Source of the DNA: Bacteroidales bacterium
GTDB lineage: Bacteria; Bacteroidota; Bacteroidia; Bacteroidales; FEN-979
Assembly (NCBI GenBank): GCA_023229525.1
Contig: JALNZC010000018.1
Span: forward strand, 1 to 64,000
Direction of reading: 5' to 3'
DNA length: 64,000 nt
Of this stretch, positions 32,387-41,582 are shown piece after piece. The stretch's first letter is position 1, and each line of letters starts with the position of its first letter. The position numbers and the translations under genes are program-made. Under the pieces are notes generated by a model, which did not search any database, was not told where the DNA came from, and was given only the letters and a program-made list of their open reading frames with translations.

Positions 32387-33835
32387 TCATCCCACGCTTC
32401 CCTCCAGACTGATCGACAGTAGCTTCTGTGCTTCCACCGCAAATTCCATGGGTAGTTGCTTAAGCACTTCTTTGGCATAACCGTTAACGATAAGGCCGAT
32501 GGCGCTTTCCATGTCAATTCCACGCTGCTGGCAGTAAAAAAGCTGGTCCTCGCTAATCTTTGAGGTAGTCGCTTCATGTTCCACAATCGACGATTTATTT
32601 TCTACCTGGATGTAAGGGAAGGTATGTGCCCCGCACTGGGAACCAAGAAGCAAAGAGTCGCACTGACTGTAATTCCGTGAATTAACGGCATTTTTCGTGA
32701 TCCTTACAAGTCCGCGGTATGAATTGTTACCCTTTCCGGCAGAAATCCCTTTTGAGATGATGGTACTGCGTGTATTTTTGCCCAGATGCTGCATCTTGGT
32801 ACCGGTATCGGCCTGTTGGTGGTTATTTGTAACAGCGACGGAATAGAACTCTCCCACCGAATTATCGCCCAGCAAAATACAACTGGGATATTTCCAGGTG
32901 ATGGCAGATCCTGTTTCTACCTGTGTCCAACTGATCTTTGCATTGCTTCCTTTACAGATACCGCGTTTGGTAACAAAATTATAGATACCGCCCTTACCGT
33001 TTTTATCCCCCGGATACCAGTTTTGCACCGTGGAATATTTTACCTCCGCATCCTTCATGGCCACGATCTCAACGATGGCGGCATGAAGCTGGTTTTCGTC
33101 ACGCTGAGGCGCTGTACACCCCTCCATATAACTTACGTAAGACCCTTCCTCAGCCACAATGAGTGTACGTTCAAACTGACCGGTATTGGCGGCATTGATC
33201 CGAAAATAGGTGGACAGTTCCACCGGGCACCGTACCCCTTTGGGAATATAACAAAAAGAACCGTCGCTGAAAACGGCTGAATTCAGAGAGGCGAAAAAAT
33301 TATCAGTGTATGGGACTACGGAACCCATGTATTGTTTCACCAGATTTGGATGCTTCAGTACCGCTTCACTGAAAGAACAAAAGATAATGCCGTATTTGGA
33401 AAGGGTTTCCGTAAAGGTAGTCTTTACTGAAACGCTGTCGATAACAGCATCTACCGCTACTCCTGATAATTTCTTCTGCTCCTCCAGCGAAATTCCAAGT
33501 TTATTGAAAGTAGCCAATAAATCAGGATCGACCTGGTCGAGGTTTTCCAGTTGATGTTTTTTCTTTGGGGCTGCATAATAAATGATGTCCTGAAAATTGA
33601 TCGGATCTATATGTAAATGGGCCCATTTGGGTTGTGTCATGGTGAGCCAGTGACGAAACGCTTTCAGGCGGAACTCCAATAAAAATTCGGGTTCCTGTTT
33701 TTTAGCAGAAATGAACCGGATGGTGTCTTCGGTGAGTCCGCGAGGGGCGAATTCTGTGTCAATGTCCGTGACGAAACCATACTTATAATCCCCCTGGGTA
33801 AATTCGCCGATTATTTTATTTGAATCGGATTCCAT
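32387..33835 (-). CDS. sufB: SufB, iron-sulfur scaffold subunit
   Basis: Core scaffold subunit on which new iron-sulfur clusters are built; 482 residues. Family blocks include YTDNFFASLNSAVFSDGS, VPKGV-like YIPKGVRCPVELSTYFRINA, EGCTAPQRDENQLHAA, and the conserved C-terminal SSIVEHEATTSKISEDQLFYCQQRGI (in part). First gene of the suf operon, with a TAACTTTG element 70 bases upstream. Confidence 0.96.
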   Translation of the reverse strand: MESDSNKIIGEFTQGDYKYGFVTDIDTEFAPRGLTEDTIRFISAKKQEPEFLLEFRLKAFRHWLTMTQPKWAHLHIDPINFQDIIYYAAPKKKHQLENLDQVDPDLLATFNKLGISLEEQKKLSGVAVDAVIDSVSVKTTFTETLSKYGIIFCSFSEAVLKHPNLVKQYMGSVVPYTDNFFASLNSAVFSDGSFCYIPKGVRCPVELSTYFRINAANTGQFERTLIVAEEGSYVSYMEGCTAPQRDENQLHAAIVEIVAMKDAEVKYSTVQNWYPGDKNGKGGIYNFVTKRGICKGSNAKISWTQVETGSAITWKYPSCILLGDNSVGEFYSVAVTNNHQQADTGTKMQHLGKNTRSTIISKGISAGKGNNSYRGLVRITKNAVNSRNYSQCDSLLLGSQCGAHTFPYIQVENKSSIVEHEATTSKISEDQLFYCQQRGIDMESAIGLIVNGYAKEVLKQLPMEFAVEAQKLLSISLEGSVG

Positions 33836-33904
33836 TGTTATTGAAATTTAGAACAAATCTTAGTATTTTTTAACTCCAGGCGAACTGTTTGATAAATCCA
33901 GATA

Positions 33905-33912
33905 CAAAGTTA
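33905..33912 (-). promoter_or_regulatory. -7 element TAACTTTG of the suf operon
   Basis: Exact TAnnTTTG on the minus strand, predicting a leader of about 65 bases before sufB. No iron- or cluster-responsive operator is recognisable. Confidence 0.6.
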
Positions 33913-33971
33913 CGATAATTTAGGTATTTGAATGCCTGATTAAAAAAATATTGAAATAAGGAATGGAATCG

Positions 33972-34562
33972 TTAGTAAAGTTTATAGGATACCAGTTCTG
34001 TCGTTTCTGCTATTTTCGAGGTTCCGGTGCCAGGTGCATATACGGTATGTTTAACCAACCCGTAACCCGGGGCGAGATATTCTTCACATTCATATCCCTG
34101 CTTGTAATGAACCATATGATAGTGATAGCAATTAAAGATTCCGGCTGGGACTTTAACAGTTTCATTGACAGACACTATTGTCACGTAGGAACTGTCGGCT
34201 GTCAAATACTGGTCATTAACGGTTGATGGATATTTCCAGAAAAGGTCACTTTTCATGACAGATGGCGATTTCCCTTCAAATATATACCACCAGCCCCGGG
34301 CAGTATTTCTGCAAACCGTACGTATAACAGTGTCGTAGGTAAGTATAAACCACTGTTCCTGGTTAATGAGGGTGTCTTTTAACACATCATTGACGTGAAT
34401 AGTATGAGTGGAATCAGCAATGGTCGTTTGAAAAGTCCAGTGATTACCCACATTAAGGGGAAAAATCTGAGTCTGAAAAGGGGTTGGGCTATACTCTTTC
34501 CTGCACGAAATCAGCAGAAGAAGAAAAAAAATGACAAAAAGTGCATTGGTTATTTGTTTCAT
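33972..34562 (-). CDS. Predicted lipoprotein, unknown function
   Basis: 196 residues with a lipoprotein signal (FVIFFLLLLISC, lipid-modified cysteine at ~20) and a beta-rich mature region. It has FPLNVGNHWTFQ near the start and NCYHYHM...CEEYLAPGYGLVKH, a pattern seen in surface-layer lipoproteins of Bacteroidota. No enzyme motif. The frameshifted hydrolase lies just upstream on the same strand. Confidence 0.72.
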   Translation of the reverse strand: MKQITNALFVIFFLLLLISCRKEYSPTPFQTQIFPLNVGNHWTFQTTIADSTHTIHVNDVLKDTLINQEQWFILTYDTVIRTVCRNTARGWWYIFEGKSPSVMKSDLFWKYPSTVNDQYLTADSSYVTIVSVNETVKVPAGIFNCYHYHMVHYKQGYECEEYLAPGYGLVKHTVYAPGTGTSKIAETTELVSYKLY

Positions 34563-34618
34563 ATATTATTGTTGTTAGAAGCAGGTTGTTTCAATTGTTC
34601 GACACCTATTTTATCTTT

Positions 34619-35988
34619 CTATTTCGAATGCTTATATATCCATTTGGCGCCTTCTAAAAAAGCTTTGGGAGCAACAGTCACATGAATGGTTCCCCTGTCG
34701 GGGTTAAGTTCAACAGGACCATATTCCACATAATCAATGTTTGTCAGTAGGAGATCCGAAAACCTTTTCCTGGCAACAAGAAAATTACCAAAAGGAACAC
34801 AATCATCATTATTACAATGCCAGAGCAACATTTTTGATTTCGGAGCCCAGTTCACATAGGCATTGTTCTCATATACTATCTGGTAAGCTTTACTGCTGAA
34901 ATTCTTAAGGGAGTCATAAAAGGAATCGGTAAATACCTTTTTTAAAATCTTGTCGGAAGGCATTTTACCGTTTACAACTGTTTCATCATAAAATCCGGTG
35001 GTGTATTTTGGAATATCTGTTTTATAGGGTTCTTTTAGCATTGCTTCATATGAAAATGCATTTGGATAAATGGTGTTATACCCTACCAACATCATCGGTA
35101 AAAAGTAAGGAACCGGAAAGGGTTTGTCCGCCAGCATAACATCCAGCATGGTGCCGGATAGATCATAAGGCCCATCCATACAAACAACGCCCGACAGGTT
35201 TACATTTCTTGCCTCGAGTTCCCTGGCGGCTGCCATGGTTACATATCCACCTTCCGAAAATCCATAAAGGAAAGTTTCCCATTCCATTTTACATAAGCAT
35301 TTTGATCGCAACCCAGGGAATTCTGTGCCGCCTCCACCATATCGGCAGTAGCATTGGCCAGCCTTTCCCTGATGACATAGGGATGATTTTCTCCAATGTC
35401 GTCCCCCATTCCCTGATAATCGGGCATAATAATGATCCAATTGTAGTAGCATGCCATAACATCGGCAATGACCATTTCCGGGAAATCTTTCCAATCACTC
35501 CATTTGGCACTTTTCCATTTGGATGGCGCCAGTTTTTTAAGTATTTGTGTGCCATGATTTACAGAGATAATAGGAGCATTCACCCTGCCAAAAGGGGGCA
35601 AATTCCATGGATAAATAAGGAGACCGGTCAGTTGGATTTTATTTCCATTGTTATCTGTGGAAGTGTATTTTACTACTTCATGGGCTATCGGTTTGAGTTC
35701 CAGGGCGCCGGGTAATTGGGTTATCGTTTCCCTGTAAAAATCATTATAATCGAAATAGGTAGAATCATCCGGAAGCAGTTGTAACTGGTCAAGGACATCC
35801 TGTGCATTCCGTTCAGTGTGGTCAACAACCTCAAATCCACCTCCTGTTAACGGGGAACATTCCGGCCCGGGATTATTTTTTTTCCTGCAGGAAGTGATCA
35901 GAATAAACACAACGAGGAATAGGAAAAATCCTGTTGCGGTTTTTATAAGATCACGGTTCGGTCTAGAAATCAATGTTTGTTTTTTCAT
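34619..35988 (-). pseudogene. Alpha/beta-hydrolase lipoprotein, broken by a single frameshift
   Basis: Two reading frames together make one secreted hydrolase. The first (from ATG 35988) has a lipoprotein signal (FILITSCRKK) and the N-half, with SVNHGTQ and MPDYQGMGDDIG. The second carries the nucleophile elbow YGFSEGGYV (serine of GFSEG), GPYDLSGTM, and a likely acid and histidine region (LLWHCNNDDCVPFGN; GTIHVTV). The frames join at about 35268-35275, where AAACTTTCC reads one base short. It resembles secretory lipases or acylpeptidases with a cap domain. It could be a true pseudogene, a sequencing indel or a phase-variable gene. Confidence 0.8.
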
Positions 35989-36019
35989 ATTGTCCTTCCA
36001 TTCTTATCATTTGGTATAA

Positions 36020-36130
36020 ATCAATTGGCATGAACCCCAGGCCCTGGACCCGAATTCCTCCTTCTTCTTTCGTCCTTCGTCTTTCGTCCTTCGTCCTTCT
36101 TAAGGTCCGGGGATGAGATGATTAAATTTT
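36020..36130. repeat. Dispersed element, copy C, with a TTCGTCC array replacing its middle
   Basis: Left block ATCAATTGGCATGAACCCCAGG and TGGACCCGAATTC match copy B. The central hairpin is replaced by about six TTCGTCC/TTCGTCT words; the right end resumes with TTAAGG, CCGGGGATGAGATGATTAAA. It fills the gap between the K+ channel stop and the broken hydrolase start. Confidence 0.85.
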
Positions 36131-36158
36131 GATCATGATAGTAAGACAATAAAAGAAG

Positions 36159-36845
36159 TTATTTGGTTGCATCAATTTGTTCATTATTCCGTTTGCTGAT
36201 AAATTTACCTATCAGCAAACCGATGATTGTAACAACATACAATTGACCCGATATACTGATGAAGGTTGCAAGTGAACGGGTGTATGGTTTCAACGGTACA
36301 ATATCACCATAACCCACAGTGGCAAGTGTTACGAATCCGAAATATAAGGGGACACTTATTGAAGGAGTTGCAGGCTGTAGCCCGTTATTTTCTTTCAGGG
36401 TCACATTAAAAGCGTCCGGATCAGCCTGCATGATCGCTGCAATCAGTACCGAAAAGATCAGACCCAACAGCAAGTATCCGGATATTGATTCGAGAATTAC
36501 CCGTGCATTGACAATCCTGGCTGATGCCATCTGCCTGATCAGGATGAATACTACGACCATGAAAAACAAGACATTGATGACACGGGAAGCTTCGGTAAGG
36601 AAGTTCAGTTCGAGAATTTCCGAGATCCACTGCAGCACGAAGGCTGCTGTTGCTAAGCCCAGAATAGACCATTTCCGCCGTTCCATTGACATGATGCCCG
36701 AAATAAAGATCAGGCTGAAACCACTTTTAAGCAATGAATTTCCAATAGCAGCCGGAAATACCGGAATCACAAAAGCACAAAGAAAAACAGCAACCACCAG
36801 AATGGAACTCCAAAGGGTTTTTGATTGGTAAAAGGGTTCTTTCAT
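36159..36845 (-). CDS. Voltage-independent K+ channel (two-helix pore type, with N-terminal helices)
   Basis: 228-residue membrane protein with a K+ selectivity filter TVGYGD in FGFVTLATVGYGDIVPLKPYTR, preceded and followed by pore helices. Three or four extra hydrophobic helices lie in the N-terminal half (IFISGIMSMERRKW between them). The short cytoplasmic C-terminus (KRNNEQIDATK) lacks an RCK domain. ATG 36845 is preferred over the TTG two codons upstream; an ATACTTTG-like box ends only bases before it. Confidence 0.87.
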   Translation of the reverse strand: MKEPFYQSKTLWSSILVVAVFLCAFVIPVFPAAIGNSLLKSGFSLIFISGIMSMERRKWSILGLATAAFVLQWISEILELNFLTEASRVINVLFFMVVVFILIRQMASARIVNARVILESISGYLLLGLIFSVLIAAIMQADPDAFNVTLKENNGLQPATPSISVPLYFGFVTLATVGYGDIVPLKPYTRSLATFISISGQLYVVTIIGLLIGKFISKRNNEQIDATK

Positions 36846-36895
36846 TTCCAAAGTATTGCAGGATAAAAGTAGAAAAAAAAACAGCCGGAACTTAT

Positions 36896-36903
36896 TATCT
36901 TTG
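36896..36903 (+). promoter_or_regulatory. -7 element TATCTTTG of thiL
   Basis: Exact TAnnTTTG, predicting a leader of about 25 bases before ATG 36932. No thiamine riboswitch is visible in that leader. Confidence 0.6.
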
Positions 36904-36931
36904 CCATAAATTCGGCAACCTGACCCAGGAA

Positions 36932-37996
36932 ATGTTTGAAAAAAAAGAGAATAAACCTACCGGGAAATCACCAAAACTCACGACCCTGGCGGAGCTTGGT
37001 GAGTTCGGCCTGATCGACCGGCTGACCCGCCAAGTGAAATTATATCATCCCGAAACACTGAAAGGTATTGGCGATGATGCGGCAGTCATTGACGCCGGAG
37101 ATCATGTTATCCTACTCTCTACCGATCTTCTGGTCGAGGGTATCCATTTCGATCTCACCTATATGCCTTTCAAACATCTCGGCTACAAAGCCGCTGTGGT
37201 GAACATCTCCGATATTGCCGCCATGAACGGTATCCCAAAACAGATGACAGTTTCCATTGCCGTTTCGAGCCGCTTTTCAGTCGAAGCGCTCGACGAACTC
37301 TATGCCGGGATTTTGCTTGCCTGCGAAACATATAAAGTTGACCTGGTCGGTGGCGATACAAGTTCAGTTGCCAAAGGGCTGACGATTTCGGTTACCATTA
37401 CCGGGACCGCACAAAAAGATGAGGTCATTTACCGCAACGGAGCCAGACCTGGCGACCTGCTTTGCGTTACCGGCGACCTGGGCTCAGCTTACATGGGTCT
37501 TCTTGTCCTTGAACGGGAAAAAAAAGTTTTCCAGGTCAACCCCGGTATGCAACCGGAACTGACCGGTTACGATTACCAAATCGGACGCCAGCTCAAACCC
37601 GAAGCCCGAACTGACATCCGGAACCTTTTACAGGGGCTGGGATTAAAGCCAACATCCATGATCGACATATCCGATGGACTGGCATCCGAAATTCTACATC
37701 TCTGTGAGCAATCGCAGGTTGGCTGTAAACTGTTCGAGGAAAAAATCCCCATTGATTCCCATACCCGTGAACTGGCTGTTGAATACAAGATCATCCCCAG
37801 TGTGACAGCACTGAGCGGAGGGGATGACTATGAGCTGCTCTTCACCATTCAACAAGCCGATTATGAAAAGGTCAAAGAGGTTGCCGGTATCACCGTGATC
37901 GGTCATATAACAGATAAATCCACCGGAAAATGGATGATCACTCCCGACGACAAACAGGTGGAACTCACCGCGCAGGGTTGGGACGGGATGAAATGA
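36932..37996 (+). CDS. thiL: Thiamine-monophosphate kinase
   Basis: Phosphorylates thiamine monophosphate to the diphosphate cofactor with ATP. The 354-residue protein has TLAELGEFGLIDRLTR, GIGDDAAVID, LLSTDLLVEGIHFDLTYMPF, NISDIAAMNG and VGGDTSS, all ThiL signatures. The start at 36932 lies downstream of its promoter; in-frame codons further upstream lie before it. The thiamine diphosphate it makes is the cofactor of Dxs encoded elsewhere in the window. Ends in a short GGACGAGGGACG word. Confidence 0.94.
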   Translation: MFEKKENKPTGKSPKLTTLAELGEFGLIDRLTRQVKLYHPETLKGIGDDAAVIDAGDHVILLSTDLLVEGIHFDLTYMPFKHLGYKAAVVNISDIAAMNGIPKQMTVSIAVSSRFSVEALDELYAGILLACETYKVDLVGGDTSSVAKGLTISVTITGTAQKDEVIYRNGARPGDLLCVTGDLGSAYMGLLVLEREKKVFQVNPGMQPELTGYDYQIGRQLKPEARTDIRNLLQGLGLKPTSMIDISDGLASEILHLCEQSQVGCKLFEEKIPIDSHTRELAVEYKIIPSVTALSGGDDYELLFTIQQADYEKVKEVAGITVIGHITDKSTGKWMITPDDKQVELTAQGWDGMK

Positions 37997-38009
37997 AGGA
38001 CGAGGGACG

Positions 38010-39029
38010 CTATTTCCCAATTTTCTTTAAAGCCTTTTCGACGTTAGCCAGCATTTCATCCGTAAAATCGAGATGGGTGACAAAGCGGACGGACTGTGGT
38101 CCCAAGGGCAGGGCATGAATGTCGTGATCCTTCAACTTTCCGAGGAAATCCTTTTCCGTAATCTTGTTTGTCAGGTTGAAAATCACGATATTGGTCTCAA
38201 CCGGGAGTACATTTTCAATATACGGGAGGGATGAAAGCAGTTTCCCAAGACAACGGGCACGATCATTATCCTGCTTCAATCGTTGAATATTATGGTCAAG
38301 CGCATAAATACCTGCCGCTGCAAGATAGCCAGCCTGGCGCATGGCACCTCCAAAAGCTTTACGCACCCTGCGGGCCCGTTTAACGAAAGCTTTGCTGCCG
38401 AGAAGCAGTGAGCCGATGGGCGCCCCCAGCCCTTTCGAGAGACAGATGGAAACTGAATCGAACAATTTCGCATACTCTTTTGGGCTTTCACCTGTTTCAA
38501 CCAGGACGTTGAACAGCCGGGCACCGTCGAGGTGACACTTCAGTTGATGATTGTTGCAGACCCTGGCTATCTCAACCAGAGACTGGTATTCATAACAGGA
38601 ACCACCTCCTTTATTCATGGAGTTTTCCACTTCTACAAGCGAAGTTACCGGACGGTGGATATCGTCGGGATTGATATGGCTTTCAATATCAGCGGCCTTG
38701 ATCAGGCCACGGTCTCCTTCGAGGAGGCAGACCGAAACCCCTGAATTGCGCATGATGGCGCCACCTTCGTAATAGTAGATGTGTGCATATTTGTGGCAGA
38801 TCACTTCATCGCCAGGCCGGGTATGAATATTAATGGCCACCTGGTTTGTCATGGTGCCGGATGGGCAAAACAGAGCGGCCTCTTTCCCAAGCATGCCGGC
38901 TGCTTTTTCTTCCAGTGCATTCACCGTGGGATCATCCCCGAAAACATCATCGCCCACTTGAGCCGAAAACATGGCTTCGAGCATCTCTTTCGATGGACGG
39001 GTCACCGTATCGCTTCGTAAATCAATCAT
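38010..39029 (-). CDS. ltaE: Low-specificity L-threonine aldolase
   Basis: PLP enzyme splitting L-threonine or allo-threonine to glycine and acetaldehyde. 339 residues with IDLRSDTVTRPS at the N-terminus, GDDVFGDDPTVNALE, the FCPSGTMTNQVA helix, and the PLP lysine in CLSKGLGAPIGSLL. Full length. Convergent with thiL. Confidence 0.93.
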   Translation of the reverse strand: MIDLRSDTVTRPSKEMLEAMFSAQVGDDVFGDDPTVNALEEKAAGMLGKEAALFCPSGTMTNQVAINIHTRPGDEVICHKYAHIYYYEGGAIMRNSGVSVCLLEGDRGLIKAADIESHINPDDIHRPVTSLVEVENSMNKGGGSCYEYQSLVEIARVCNNHQLKCHLDGARLFNVLVETGESPKEYAKLFDSVSICLSKGLGAPIGSLLLGSKAFVKRARRVRKAFGGAMRQAGYLAAAGIYALDHNIQRLKQDNDRARCLGKLLSSLPYIENVLPVETNIVIFNLTNKITEKDFLGKLKDHDIHALPLGPQSVRFVTHLDFTDEMLANVEKALKKIGK

Positions 39030-39059
39030 CGGATTAAAGAATTATTATTTCACATCCAT

Positions 39060-39971
39060 TCAGTTCACCGAGGCAAAATTGCGCCGGATCCCTTTCAGGT
39101 ATTCTGCTTTCGGGTAACCCATGATCAGGAAAAGTCCTTCCCGGCTTTTAAAACGAATCCCGTGTTTTTCTCTGAATTTCCTTGCTGTTTTACCGCTTTG
39201 AATGAACGGGTGAACTGCGCCTAACATACATGTTCCCAACCCCAGTGATTCCGCAGCAATCATGGCATAAGTGGCTGCAATGATCGGGTCGCCGGGATCG
39301 CAATAGGGAGAACCATAGAAATACAAAGCCACCGGAGCATCATAATTCACAACGTTTTCTCCTTTCTTCATGGATGTAATATATTTGTTGAGCAGAGGTT
39401 TCAGGAAATTCCGAAACAGTTCATCGGTCTCTTTCCCCCAAAAAGGTTTCATCAAGGTGAGAAACCAGGAAGAAGAGAACCATTTGATTGTTTCAAGGAA
39501 TTGGCAGAAATCTACCGCAAAGGCACGAACTTTTTCTTTTGAATCCAGAACCATTACATTGACATCGGATGGCGGCAGACCCATCGGGGCTGTTTGTGCG
39601 GCTTTCAGTACCTTATCCAACAGGTTATGCTCGACCGGTATATTTTTAAACTTCCGGATGCTGCGACGACGCTGGAGCAGGTTCATTAACGACTCGAATG
39701 AAGCAGCGGTTTCCCTGGCAGGTAATGGGAATAGATCGTCGTGTGAAAGAAACCGCCCATGCACTTCGATGGCATCTTCGGGGCATACAGCCATGCACTG
39801 GCCGCAGGCAATACATCCGAACACACCGTTACCTGAAGAGCGGGCTTTCCCTTCATGGAGTTCCAGGTCCAGGTCGCTGCAAACACTCACACATTTACCG
39901 CATCCATTGCACCTTTCATAATCCACTGTGATATTGCCGGGTTCTTTGGCCCGGGAAGTCGGAATGGCCAT
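39060..39971 (-). CDS. Nitroreductase with N-terminal two-[4Fe-4S] ferredoxin domain
   Basis: Fused redox protein of 303 residues. Residues ~15-70 hold two cluster motifs, CNGCGKCVSVC and CIACGQCMAVCPEDAI; residues ~85-300 form an FMN-binding nitroreductase domain (LLQRRRSIRKFK at its start, GLGTCMLGAVHP near its end). Electrons probably pass from a donor through the ferredoxin domain to FMN; the acceptor is unknown. This fusion is common in anaerobes and fits a strictly anaerobic or microaerobic host. Confidence 0.9.
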   Translation of the reverse strand: MAIPTSRAKEPGNITVDYERCNGCGKCVSVCSDLDLELHEGKARSSGNGVFGCIACGQCMAVCPEDAIEVHGRFLSHDDLFPLPARETAASFESLMNLLQRRRSIRKFKNIPVEHNLLDKVLKAAQTAPMGLPPSDVNVMVLDSKEKVRAFAVDFCQFLETIKWFSSSWFLTLMKPFWGKETDELFRNFLKPLLNKYITSMKKGENVVNYDAPVALYFYGSPYCDPGDPIIAATYAMIAAESLGLGTCMLGAVHPFIQSGKTARKFREKHGIRFKSREGLFLIMGYPKAEYLKGIRRNFASVN

Positions 39972-40003
39972 AAAATTAAGTTTAATGAATAGTGATTTTG
40001 GTT

Positions 40004-40011
40004 TAATTTTG
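40004..40011 (+). promoter_or_regulatory. -7 element TAATTTTG of the beta-lactamase gene
   Basis: TAnnTTTG match predicting a leader of about 30 bases. It overlaps the promoter region of the divergent ferredoxin-nitroreductase. Confidence 0.45.
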
Positions 40012-40045
40012 CTTTTCCTTGTAAAAATAAGTAGAAAACGTAGAA

Positions 40046-40855
40046 ATGAAACAACCTGTGATCTTTTTTTTTCTGGTCATTTCCATGCTTCAGGTGTGTG
40101 CTCAGCCAGACAAGACGATTCATGAACTCCCTGAATTGAAAGCAGTTTTTGAGAAATATAGGATGAGTGGAACCATCATCATCCTTGACCGTGGGAAAAA
40201 TGAATTGGTTGGATATAAACCGGCGCTCTGGGATAGCAGTTATCTTCCGGCATCTACTTTTAAAATTGTCAATACCTTGATCGGCCTCGAAACCGGAGTA
40301 ATCGATACTGCCTATGTGTTTAAGTGGGATGGTCGCAAACGTCGAATTTCCGATTGGGATAAAGACCTGACTTTGACGGAGGCCTTCCGGGTGTCCTGTG
40401 TGCCATGTTATCAGGAACTGGCACGGAAGATCGGGGTTGACCGGATGACCCGTTATCTCCGTGAACTGAATTATGGCCATATGGATGTTCATCCTGAAAA
40501 TATAGATCTTTTCTGGCTCGAGGGCAATTCCCGGATAACACCACGACAGCAGGTGGATTTCTTGAACAAATTATATGATGAAAAATTGCCGCTTTCGTTA
40601 TCCGTGATGAAATCCGTTAAGGCGATCATGATTAATGAAAAAACACCGGAATATTCCCTGAGTGGTAAAACCGGCTGGGCCATTCGCAACAACAATAATT
40701 ATGGCTGGTTTGTAGGTTATTTCGAATCGGCAGGCAAGGTTTATTTTGTCGCCACACTCATCGAACCGAACGATCAGCAACAGGTTTCCGATTTTGCATT
40801 GGCCCGGAAAACAATCACCATGGATGTATTCCGTATACTCGGATGGATCCGCTGA
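40046..40855 (+). CDS. Class D beta-lactamase (OXA-like)
   Basis: Periplasmic serine beta-lactamase of 269 residues with a Sec signal ending near VCAQ. All class D motifs are present: S70-T-F-K73 (carboxylatable lysine), S117-C-V119, Y143-G-H145 in place of YGN, the tryptophan in LFWLEGNSRITP (W157) and K218-T-G220. Length and spacing match OXA enzymes. The gene is plain, chromosomal and not flanked by mobile elements, so it is likely intrinsic. A BlaR-type sensor domain is excluded by the absence of membrane helices beyond the signal. Confidence 0.92.
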   Translation: MKQPVIFFFLVISMLQVCAQPDKTIHELPELKAVFEKYRMSGTIIILDRGKNELVGYKPALWDSSYLPASTFKIVNTLIGLETGVIDTAYVFKWDGRKRRISDWDKDLTLTEAFRVSCVPCYQELARKIGVDRMTRYLRELNYGHMDVHPENIDLFWLEGNSRITPRQQVDFLNKLYDEKLPLSLSVMKSVKAIMINEKTPEYSLSGKTGWAIRNNNNYGWFVGYFESAGKVYFVATLIEPNDQQQVSDFALARKTITMDVFRILGWIR

Positions 40856-40897
40856 TCAAAGTGAATTAAATCGTGACTTTTGGTAATTGACCAGGCT

Positions 40898-41443
40898 ATG
40901 GAAAGAATGGGAAGATATGTAGCATTTTTACGTGGGATCAATGTCGGCGGGAAGAATCTGATCCTCATGCCCGAGATGCGGGCATTGTTCGGTTCATCAG
41001 GATTATCGCATGTGGAAACCTTTATTCAGAGCGGGAATGTAAAGTTCACCTGGGATGGCACCGACCTTCAGTTGTTGAAGATAAAACTGGAGCGACGGCT
41101 CGAAATCCTGCTTGGTCAGCGGGTTGCGGTGATAATGCGGAGTTTGGAAGAATTGCAGGATGCCGTACGAAACGATCCATTCATGTCGGTGTCGACAAAC
41201 CTACCGGTGAAGTATTATGTTTGTTTCCTCGAAAAAATACCGGAGCATCTGCCGGAACTTCCCCTGCGTAATGAAAAGGAAGGTCTGGAGGTGATCATGA
41301 TCCGTGGTGCAAACGTTTACATTGTAAGCCATGAAGTAAAGGGAAGATATGGGTTCCCGAACAACTTCATCGAAAAAGAGCTTGGTTTGTTATCCACCGC
41401 CAGGAACTGGAACACGGTTCAGAAAATTACAGGGATTCACTGA
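40898..41443 (+). CDS. DUF1697 family protein
   Basis: 181-residue protein of a widespread family without assigned function. The diagnostic start is RYVAFLRGINVGGKNLILMPEMRALF (in part), then VETFIQSGNVKF and the central QRVAVIMRSLEELQ. The start may be ATG 40898 or ATG 40907 (MGRYVAFLRG), the latter being closer to relatives. Follows the beta-lactamase by 42 bases on the same strand and may share its transcript. Confidence 0.85.
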   Translation: MERMGRYVAFLRGINVGGKNLILMPEMRALFGSSGLSHVETFIQSGNVKFTWDGTDLQLLKIKLERRLEILLGQRVAVIMRSLEELQDAVRNDPFMSVSTNLPVKYYVCFLEKIPEHLPELPLRNEKEGLEVIMIRGANVYIVSHEVKGRYGFPNNFIEKELGLLSTARNWNTVQKITGIH

Positions 41444-41445
41444 TA

Positions 41446-41582
41446 CCCCAGGCCGGTGAATAAATGCTCAAAACAACAAGGCAAGCACTCGATCCGGATT
41501 CTGCACTATAGGTGCAGGGAATTTATCCGAAGAACTCAACCCCAACCTCAAGGAGAAGGGGTGAAAGGATGAGTTGGTTAAC
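41446..41582. repeat. Dispersed element, copy D (diverged)
   Basis: Contains CCCCAGG, GATCCGGATTC, the hairpin CTGCAC-CTATAG-GTGCAG (read as CTGCAC and GTGCAG arms), GGGAATTTATCC, CTCAACCCC, AGGAGAAGGGG and GATGAGTTGGTTAA. The hairpin sits exactly where copies A and B have different stems. The right end includes the stop codon of the following minus-strand small gene. Confidence 0.75.

Noticed and set aside
36904..36931. Thiamine riboswitch before thiL
   Set aside because: The leader is only about 25 bases and lacks the conserved TPP-aptamer CUGAGA core.
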